Source: Onthophagus taurus (Eukaryota > Arthropoda > Insecta > Coleoptera > Scarabaeidae). Taken from it: a DNA stretch of 64,000 nucleotides. Positions 56,581-64,000 of this stretch are shown piece by piece. The position numbers and the translations under genes were made by a program. The stretch covers positions 18,724,001-18,788,000 of the forward strand of contig NC_091968.1 of NCBI RefSeq assembly GCF_036711975.1, given 5' to 3'. How positions within the stretch are numbered: the first letter of the stretch is position 1; each line of letters begins with the position of its first letter. The notes under the pieces were generated by a model that did no database searches, was not told the DNA's origin, and saw only the letters and a program-made list of their open reading frames with translations.

Positions 56581-56849
56581 AAACTCACAAACAAGTCAAA
56601 ATCATTGTACTTTTCTTTAATTGGTTCAGGACTATTTAAATATACAAGGTGATATGATAGCTAATCGAATTACCAAAAAAAAATGTTAATGAACATATGT
56701 CCTATTTCAATTATTAACGAAATTATAACACTTTAAAGTTTTAATTTTTATATCATAATTAACTGCTAAATTCTTTTTAAAACACATAAATATTACAAAT
56801 ATTGTTATTGAATTAAAGCCGAATTAAAATATCTGGTTGATTTCTTATT

Positions 56850-57092
56850 TCAGTAGCAGCCATTTGTATTCTGTTTAATACCTAACTGTTCTCGTGTGTT
56901 AATTTCCACTTGATACACAATTTGTTTCATTTGACCCCATAAGTAGAAATTCAATGGTTTAAGGTCGGGGGATCTAGGTGGCCAAGCAAATGGACCATTA
57001 TTACCAATCCACTTGTTTGGAAAATATTGGATTAACCACTCGACAACTACACTTCCGCGATGAGATGAAGCACCATCGTGCTGATACGACAT
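56850..57092 (-). pseudogene. Mariner-like transposase fragment
   Basis: YQHDGASSHRGSVVVEWLIQ, FPNKWIGNNGPFAWPPRSPD and LNFYLWGQMKQIVY give the second catalytic Asp region (QDGAPPH) and the WP.RSPDL...F.LWG motif of the same family as the element at 13678-17555. Both ends are missing. Confidence 0.8.
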
Positions 57093-57169
57093 ATTTTAAA
57101 TTACATTAAGAGGTATATGTTCAAGTAAATCAAAAAGTTTATTGTTCAAAAAAATCTGTAATTTACAGC

Positions 57170-57265
57170 TAGGGCTTGCAATACCGGACCAAAATCTCAA
57201 TACCGGTTTTCGGTATTCAAAATTTTTAAAACCGGTATACCGATATTAATACCGGTATTACTATA
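57170..57265. repeat. hAT-like terminal region with ACCGGTA repeats
   Basis: TAGGGCTTGCAATACCGGAC is followed by six or so copies of ACCGGTA/TACCGGT words in both orientations. The start resembles hAT ends. The other end was not found. Confidence 0.45.
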
Positions 57266-58571
57266 TCTAATTGTAAGATTTTTTCCCTTAATTCCTACTA
57301 TATTTTAAGATTGGCAACAAAGCATAAGATACAGACTCTGACAAGATAATCAAAAAATGGAAAGATACTAGGAATCTGTATAAAGTACTAATAAACGTAA
57401 AGTCTGGTTACCATTATTGTTTTGTTGTCTTTCACTTGGTCCAACGGTTCAACTTCACTGCCGCGTGAAAAAATGAAATTACACTTCATCATCTGAAACT
57501 CTGTGGAATTCTTTCGAATTCCTGCTTTGGAATTTTCTGGAAAGGTGTAGATTCAAGAAAGAAACTTTAACATAATGGCTCTTGGTAGTTTGTCAGACTT
57601 ATCATACTACTGTTATACTTGGTGGGACACTACACGAATCAAACTGACCTGAAACACCATTATAGAATAAACACTCCAACAATAGGTGATAAATTAAGAT
57701 AAGACACCTACAGGAGAATTAACCCTCATCCTCCCAACCTATTTTTCTTACGATAACTACCAGGTGGAGTGCATTTGCACCCCAATGTTTGAAGGCCAAA
57801 AACAAATTAAAATAGCAATCGTCTTTTGACATTTTCTCATAAAATTGTTAATTTGATCACAAAAAAAAATAAGATACAAACACATGACATAAATTGAGAC
57901 TAATTATTAAAATTTCTAGAGTTTCATACGAATGCAATGTGAAATTCTATAAAAAAATTAAGCAAGAGTTCATTAAGCAATGTTTATATTCGATTGACGA
58001 ATTTCTAACTTGCGAAAAATTGTTTAACTCTGTAGTCTAAAGATTTTGCATTGTACTGTGATTTGTATTGGTTTATGTTCTTTTCTTTTGTAACGAATTG
58101 TACTACCTTTGAAGACAAAATAAATTGAATTTGAATTTCTAATGCTTCGTAATTAGATCTTTTCCAGGAACTGAGCTTTTCTCTTTTTTCACTTGTTCCA
58201 TAGTGGATTTATTAAATAAAAACAATTTTTTCACCTAACTTTAGAGGGCTGTAACTCGGTGGGGAAGGAGTTTTGAACAAAAAGTTGTATGAAAGACCCC
58301 CTTAATTATTGACAGCACACCTTTGGGGTCTTTGTGATTGCTACGTGTGATTTGTGACCAATTGTGAAGTTGGCTTCTCGTTTTTGCGCTGGAATCTTAC
58401 GAACTCATTTTGGAACAACCACGAAACATTATTCTTGAATTTAACCCAAATTTTGTACATATTATGTACCTATGTAAATATGACGATACACGTCATTATT
58501 TTTTATTTGATTTTATATTTATTATATAACTTGGTAAATGAATGTTTGAAAAAAAAGTTACGAATGAGTGT
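57266..58571. other. No supported gene
   Basis: AT-rich. TAAAATTGAATTTGAATTT near 58110-58140 and short open frames show no recognisable domain. Confidence 0.45.
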
Positions 58572-59021
58572 TACATGTTAATGAGGGGGTGAGGGTGCGG
58601 TGAATCCTAGGTAGGCTTGTCCTACTTGTTTTACCGTACTCAGGGTTCTTGTCTTATGACCTGAATCAAGACCGACACTGCAGTTTTTACTGCTCCTTCA
58701 CGAGGTGCCCCTGTACCATACCAAAAGTGTCGGATCTAGACTTGCCAGTCGATAAACAGGCCTCCCGCCCGGCTGTCGTCGCGTGGCTTATGGCTTGCAC
58801 GGGAGAAAACGTGGCCGGGGACGACTGATATAGTCGAAACCGTTATACCATGCATGCCTATTGTTTGTGGACCTGTCCCACGGGCAGGGCATGCGGGGGA
58901 TCTTGGCTTAATTGCCTGGGTCAAGAGGAGACAACCTCATTAAAAACCCCAAAGTGAATGTGGAACAGCTTATGCAGAGCACTTTAGGCTGTCATCTGAC
59001 GGTCTAGTCATCCGGGAAGTG

Positions 59022-60497
59022 ATGGCTGCTAATAAGCGGACTCTGGAGACCTGCCGCCCTTCAGTTTCAATAGGCTTATCGGGGTATGGGAGCACTGCCT
59101 CGATGGACTACCCTTTCTGCCCTACTCGTGGGATTAGTATGGAGACGCCCAGTATTAGTAAAACCCTAGACGAGGGGGGGATAAACCTCGATCCTGAAAA
59201 GGAAACCAAAAAGATGGAGGATAGTCCTCCATCACAATCTACACTTGTGGTAGCCGGACTGTCCGCACCCAAGTCAAGTTCTCCCTCTCTGGAAGAGGAG
59301 CAGGTTCTTCTGCACTCTGAAGGGGAGGAAGATGAGGAGGAGGCTGTTAAGGCACTAGACAGTCTCACCCTTAAACAAAAACGCCTGCGGCTGCCAGGGT
59401 CCGCTAGAAGGAACCTGCGCAAGCTTATGGGGAGCGGGGTTTCTTATGAGACCGCCCTCAAGCAGGTGATTGAAAAGATCAATACTCCATCGGAAAAGAG
59501 CGCAGAGACCTCTAAGCCTTTGGCCAAGAGGGCGCGCTCTGATGGGTCGACGCCCGAGCAAGTGGCTAAGAAGCCCAAGCCGGCTGAGATCGTGCCGACG
59601 GAAACCAAAGCTGCTTCAGAGAAGCAGCTGACTTACAAAGCTGTTGTGAGCGGTATCAGGGTTGGATTAATCCACCCAGACTATCCCGCCCAGCAATTCA
59701 ATGTAGAACAAGTGGGGTTGCTACGGAGGGAGGTTATTTCAGCAGTAGACAACATCCAAAAAGGGGGTGTGCGAACACAAGTCCGGTTCGAGGGCTGTGC
59801 GACGCGTCCAGGCTGGCTTTTAGTTACCTGCGCGGATGCCTGCTCGAAGGCCTGGCTTGTGAATACAGCCAATAGCCTTCATCCATGGGAGGGTGCCCAG
59901 ATTAAGGCGGTCGAGGGGAAAGATATTCCCAGGTCGCACCTCTGTGCAGCATATATCCCAGACGATGAAGCTAATGTTCCTCTCACCAAAGAGACGGTGT
60001 TAACCCGATTGGAGGTGATGAACAACTCACTCCAAACATCCGAGCGGACGGTTCTGAACACCACCAGATCCGGACCGGGGCAGACGTGGACCTTCGCGAT
60101 TGACGAAGTGTCTTGCAACGCCTTGGAAGAACTGTGCTGGTGGCCGTACTTCGGATATGGAAGAATTCAGTTCCGACTGAAAGGAAAGGGAGTGGAGAAT
60201 CCCGCACCTACTATCGAAACGACGGAGGCTGTGACAGTCGCCCCGTCGACATCATCAGCTCCCGCGGCAACAAGCGCCAAGCACGTGAAAAGATCGCCAG
60301 GTGTGAAACCCGACCGAGGTGGGATATCCGCACGTGCCGGGGTGTCCAGCAGAGGGCGTCGTGCAGGTGCTCGTTCTGCACCACGGGAGAGTGGAGAAAG
60401 AGGAAAGTCCTCGACTCCTGCCCGAGGCTCGAGAGGGCGCGCTGGAATGAGAGGGGCCGGTGGGACGGCTGCTCCATCCCATGCGAGAGGTAAGTAG
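59022..60497 (+). CDS. LINE first-ORF protein (gag-like, DUF4780-type)
   Basis: Intact frame of 491 codons from ATG 59022 (ATG GCT GCT AAT). N-terminal low-complexity region with acidic LHSEGEEDEEEAV, a basic middle (KPLAKRARSDGS), then a folded part KAVVSGIRVGLIHPDYPAQQ, LRREVISAVDNIQKGGVRTQ, RPGWLLVTCADACSKAWL and LCWWPYFGYGRIQFRLKGKG, which resembles the DUF4780 domain of ORF1 in LOA-type elements. The C-terminus is Arg/Gly-rich (SARAGVSSRGRRAGAR), fit to bind RNA. No zinc knuckles. It ends 20 bases before the second frame opens. Confidence 0.8.
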   Translation: MAANKRTLETCRPSVSIGLSGYGSTASMDYPFCPTRGISMETPSISKTLDEGGINLDPEKETKKMEDSPPSQSTLVVAGLSAPKSSSPSLEEEQVLLHSEGEEDEEEAVKALDSLTLKQKRLRLPGSARRNLRKLMGSGVSYETALKQVIEKINTPSEKSAETSKPLAKRARSDGSTPEQVAKKPKPAEIVPTETKAASEKQLTYKAVVSGIRVGLIHPDYPAQQFNVEQVGLLRREVISAVDNIQKGGVRTQVRFEGCATRPGWLLVTCADACSKAWLVNTANSLHPWEGAQIKAVEGKDIPRSHLCAAYIPDDEANVPLTKETVLTRLEVMNNSLQTSERTVLNTTRSGPGQTWTFAIDEVSCNALEELCWWPYFGYGRIQFRLKGKGVENPAPTIETTEAVTVAPSTSSAPAATSAKHVKRSPGVKPDRGGISARAGVSSRGRRAGARSAPRESGERGKSSTPARGSRGRAGMRGAGGTAAPSHARGK

Positions 60498-60517
60498 GGG
60501 AAACTGTACTCAGCTCA

Positions 60518-62322
60518 GTGGATAAGTCTATTAATTGTTTACAGGTAAACCTGCAGCACGCTAGGGCGGCTACGGCTGTCCTTAGCAGAACCTGGATGAG
60601 TGAGCGAATTGATATTGCCCTCATTCAGGAACCATGGCTCGCCAATACCGGGCGCATCAGCGGACTCGGTAATTTATCCGGTAAGTTACTTTGCTCAGGA
60701 GATAGACCCAGAGCTTGTTTACTTATCAGGAACAAGATTAATGCTTTCTTAATCTCAGAGCATAGCGACCGCGATTGTGTGGCTGCGGTTCTGAGAATCC
60801 AAGGTGAGAAGGGCTGGACAGAAATTGTCATCTGCTCGGCATACTTCCCCGGAACGGAAAATGACCTTCCCCCGGCCGCTGTGCGAGACATAATTGCCTA
60901 CAGCCGGAGGAATAACCTGCAAGTTGTTGTTGGATGTGACGCCAATGCCCACCACACAATGTGGGCAAGCACCAACACAAATGAAAAAGGTGAGTTACTT
61001 TTTGACTACCTATTAGGGGAGGGGCTTACTGTTAATAATGTAGGCGCCAAACCAACCTTTGTTACCAGAAATAGAGCAGAGGTACTTGACATTACGTTCA
61101 GCTCAATTATATTAAGCTCTAAGATAACCTCCTGGAGGGTATCCTCTGAACCGTCGTGTTCAGATCATAGACATATTCAATTTAAAATTGATCTAGGGAT
61201 GAAATCGGACTGTACGTACCGTAATCCCCGTAGCACTAATTGGGATCTGTTTAAGAGTTGCCTTGCAGATAACCTAACTAGTGTTATCGCAACCGTTAGG
61301 AACTGTGATCAGGTTGAAATAGCCACGGAGCAGATCTCTGTGGCAATTCGCTCTGCATATCACAGCAGCAGTCCACTGAAGGTGAAAAGTAGTAATCGGG
61401 GCAAACCCTGGTGGAACGAATCTCTTAGCTCCGAAAGACAAGAGGTCCGAAAGCTTTTCAACCGGGCCAAGACATTAGGTGAATGGGAGAAATATAAACA
61501 GGCTCTAACGAATTACACCAAAAACATACGTAAGGCAAAAAGAGAGTCTTGGAGGAGGTTCTGTGAGGGAGTGAAAGACACACCCAGCAGTGCAAGAATT
61601 CACAGGATTCTCGCTAGAGATCCGGCACTACCCCTGAAAAAACCCTTGAAAAAGTTCTAGAACGGTATATCCGTACGGTGCCATTGGTATCTGGTCCACT
61701 GAGTCGCCACCAGTATGCTTATCAAGCGGGAAAATCAGCAGAATTGGCTCTACACAACTTAGTTGGTAGAGTATCCAGGACGCTGCAGGATAAAGAAATC
61801 TTGGTTTGTGCGTTTCTGGACATAGACAAAGAAGCGGCAGATAAGCTAGCACGAGATGGCAGCGCTGAAGCGTTTGTGGGACCGGAACCAGCAGTTGGTG
61901 TATCATTTGCGATGGCCAAATATAGGATTGGACTGTGGGCTGAAGAGAGACTTCGCCTACTGTGGAGCAGTTCTCCTGGAATGAGACATGCTAAGGTGTT
62001 TATTAACATCGCCACTGTCAAACCCGGGAATATTTTAAGACTTGCCCGTAGTAGCATAAAAGTTCTAATGGGTGTTTTTACTGGGCACTGCCGATTAAAA
62101 GCACACCTCAACTTGTTGGGTTTAGCCGACGATGTTGAATGCCGACTATGTGCGGAGGAAGCAGAGACGGTTGAGCATGTTTTATGCCACTGCCCTGCCG
62201 TTAACCGTATCAGATTCTCGATTTTTGGGTCGCAGTTTATCTCCTCAAAAGATCTGAATGACCTTTCGCCGAGCAAGGTATTAATGTTCGTTAAGAGCAT
62301 TGGACTGCACGGTGAAATTTGA
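60518..62322 (+). pseudogene. LINE second ORF: endonuclease intact, reverse-transcriptase core and most of RNase H deleted
   Basis: Open from about 60494 with no ATG until 60596. Endonuclease motifs: LQVNLQHARAA (Asn), ALIQEPW (Glu), VVGCDANAHHTMW (Asp/Asn) and CSDHRHIQF (Asp/His). The linker has GKPWWNESLSSERQEVRKLF. At about 61640 the reading jumps from RDPALPLKK to TLEKVLERY and stops by frame at 61660; the next frame (61678-62322) gives QYAYQAGKSAELALHNLVGR, CAFLDI, then at about 61828 jumps to AADKLARDGSAEAF. By comparison with 50956-53152 about 1.4 kb is missing there, with the FADD box and most RNase H residues. The CRLCAEEAETVEHVLCHC tail remains. Confidence 0.87.
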
Positions 62323-62576
62323 TAACGATATCTATCGGGGTACAATAGATCCTTAGGGTCGCGGTGCAAGGTTGGTTGGTTCGCCTACCCGATATGTATT
62401 CTATGTAATGTAATGTAATGTACATGTTAATGAAGGCACTCGTTCTCACTCAAGTAAGAAAAACATTAATTGTAAATCAATTATTGTGTTTAAATTTTTA
62501 ATACGGCATACGTGTACATTACTTACCTGCTTTTCAATTTAGTTCCATCCAATTGTTTCAATTGCATAGTAATAAA

Positions 62577-62945
62577 ATGTCGAAACCACTACTCGGTTAT
62601 TATTATATTGAGAAATATATGCGAATAGGCCATTGTTGGCCCACCTCGCACGGATTTCGGGGATTCACACCAACAATTGTTATGGTTATAAATTTTATTT
62701 TTGGAGGTTATCTCTTGTTAGTAGAAATTAAAGGTGGGTGTAGCTTAACATTTCTAAGAATAAATATATTTTCTTCCTTGTCTTTTTAATGATTTTAGAT
62801 TACAAAATAGGTTTTGCAAAAGTTTTATTTCATACTGATTTTGCTATGTGTGCAATACTACTTATGTCTACTAATATCCAATTATTTCGAAATCGACATC
62901 GATTAGTCAAAATAAGTGTGCTATTAAGCGACATCGAATAAATAA
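62577..62945 (+). pseudogene. Odorant receptor copy 3, exons 1 and part of 2
   Basis: Exon 1 (62577-62733, 157 nt as in the intact copies) reads MSKPLLGYYYIEKYMRIGHC. Exon 2 starts at 62799 (DYKIGFAKVLFHTDFAMCAI, FRNRHRLVKISVLLSDIE) and ends in a TAA near 62939, after which a retrotransposon gag follows. Divergence from copies 1 and 2 is clear but splice sites match. The upstream flank (62461 on) is also shared with the other copies. Confidence 0.8.
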
Positions 62946-62989
62946 CTTTGCTAAACCTGATAATAACCTTATCTTATTATATTAACTTC

Positions 62990-63550
62990 TGTATCGGATC
63001 CCATCCTAACAAATTAAAATCAGTAATCCATGATATAATGGATTGTTTATCATTTCCAGAAAATATACGAATTGTATCCTCAACATCTCTGAAATTCGTA
63101 ATGAATTTTGATGTTATCGTACTTCATTTTTCTTTATCAGCCTCTAAGTCTAAACTCGCTGTTCTGTTTTGTACTTCTTGTTCATCATCCTCTTCTTCTT
63201 GTACATTTGCTTTTAAACTGTTTAAATCCAGGACAAAGGTAAATGCGTTTACTTATCTCTGTTTTATGCCCTCTGTAATCCAAGCACAAAAGATAGCAAA
63301 TTCAGGTTAAGTCACTTAAACTTAGATTCTCCTCTATAAACGTCAATTTTACTCTAAATTCGTTCGAATCAACTTGAAATTCGAACCCAGCAAATCCTCG
63401 TAGTCGTTTTCGGTTTAGGTGGTCACCCACTGTTTTAAATATCAATAAATGTATTGCTTTTATCACCTTAACTGGTGCTCTGCCAATGTTAAATCGCAAT
63501 GAATCTATTTCTCCTAATGTCAATATTTGTTGAGATTTCATAAAATCCAC
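62990..63550 (-). pseudogene. Retrotransposon gag with SAP-like domain
   Basis: Minus strand from Met 63550: MDFMKSQQILTLGEIDSLRF ... LSLSDLT, stop, then ICYLLCLDYRGHKTEISKRI, which has the spacing of a SAP helix pair. After an acidic stretch (VQEEEDDEQEVQNRTASLDL) it reads TSKFITNFRDVEDTIRIFSG, then NDKQSIISWITDFNLLGWDP, like the start of a Gypsy-type gag capsid. It runs against the truncated receptor exon. Polymerase genes are not in the window. Confidence 0.6.
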
Positions 63551-64000
63551 TTTCCTTCACTTCTCATAGAATTGACCGATTACCATCCACAAACTACCAA
63601 TGATACACGTCGTCTCGATGTTGTTTCTTCCTTCTCCGTACTGTGATTTTCTTCTAGAACAGCATGAAATTCTTAATTTCCAATCGTTTATCTCACTTCT
63701 GATGACTGTAGAAACGAATTCTTTGGGTTTTTTGCCAGGATACACACACTTTTATAATCAAAATCGTATATTAACAAAAACAGATTGGCAGATTTATTAC
63801 AACGATTAGATATATTTTCCGATCTTGTAGGAAGTGTTTTCCAAAAAACAAAAAGTCAAGATCTTCGACTCATTAAGATTTCGGATCCTCTTGTTATTGA
63901 CGCAGAGTGAAGCATCTTCAGTGAAGGCATTTTTCGAGGGTTGGAATGCCTAGAACCATCACTGGAATCAATAAGCTCGTGTGGGTTTGTTGGTATTTAA
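63551..64000. other. No supported gene
   Basis: Probably 5' flank or leader of the SAP-gag element on the minus strand. Short frames on both strands have no recognisable domain. Confidence 0.4.

Larger units (their letters stand above)
58585..62420 (+). mobile_element. LOA/I-like LINE, 13-bp target duplication, internally deleted
   Basis: TACATGTTAATGA lies at 58572-58584 and 62421-62433. The 5' end starts GGGGGTGAGGGTGCGG, giving a GC-rich 5' untranslated region of about 430 bp. The 3' end has a TAATG repeat tail (ATGTAATGTAATGTAATG). First ORF intact, second ORF deleted internally. It sits just upstream of an odorant-receptor fragment. Confidence 0.92.

Noticed and set aside
1-64000. tRNA or rRNA genes
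   Set aside because: No cloverleaf with consensus arms or rRNA-like segment was noticed on either strand; a covariance search would be needed to be sure.

Overview
The window is AT-rich, intron-bearing insect DNA, most likely from a beetle or a similar insect. It holds a 7tm_6 odorant-receptor family with several copies, one gustatory receptor, an axonemal dynein p28 gene, and a dense mix of transposon families common in insect genomes. There are no bacterial features. Species cannot be fixed from the sequence alone.

Only four host genes look intact: two odorant receptors that are paralogs of each other (6732-8178 and 25282-26728, six exons and 373 aa each), a gustatory receptor (37315-38643, four exons, 390 aa) and the inner-arm dynein light chain p28/DNALI1 (47870-48676, two exons, 246 aa). 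Two further odorant-receptor fragments (31502-31945 and 62577-62945) are broken. The receptors sit in a repeated block with a satellite whose ~183-bp monomers alternate A-B-A-B-A (about 27425-28240).

Nearly everything else is mobile DNA, often nested. 1-6530: a piggyBac end, then a LINE split by a Harbinger element that itself carries a foldback insertion, then a deleted Gypsy-type LTR element. 9068-13065: a hAT tail, and a second copy of the same LINE/Harbinger/LTR arrangement, broken by a MITE and by a P-like element with a THAP gene (8-bp target duplication). 13678-17555: a mariner element with a LINE inside its transposase. 17629-23953: a hAT element (8-bp duplication) holding a Penelope element (13-bp duplication) and a second LINE (16-bp duplication). 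28241-31322: a DDE-type element of unclear superfamily inside the satellite. 32752-35252: piggyBac. 39820-46480: LINE, Harbinger and hAT remnants, with a clean Harbinger element at 43210-46031. 49335-56580: a MITE, Penelope, LOA/I-like LINE, pogo and Gypsy remnants. 58585-62420: an LOA/I-like LINE with a 13-bp duplication and a missing reverse-transcriptase core. 62990-63550: a SAP-gag retrotransposon piece.

The most striking pattern is in the Harbinger elements. Their two genes, a DDE transposase and a MADF-domain protein, lie on opposite strands and interlock, so that each gene has an exon inside the intron of the other. This is complete in two elements, with consistent splice sites and phases, and partly visible in a third. 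Other points worth a look are two hammerhead-ribozyme-like cores in small foldback elements, a 34-bp perfect palindrome that disrupts a piggyBac transposase, and two copies of one LINE that share the same Harbinger insertion point, which shows they are segmental duplicates rather than independent insertions.
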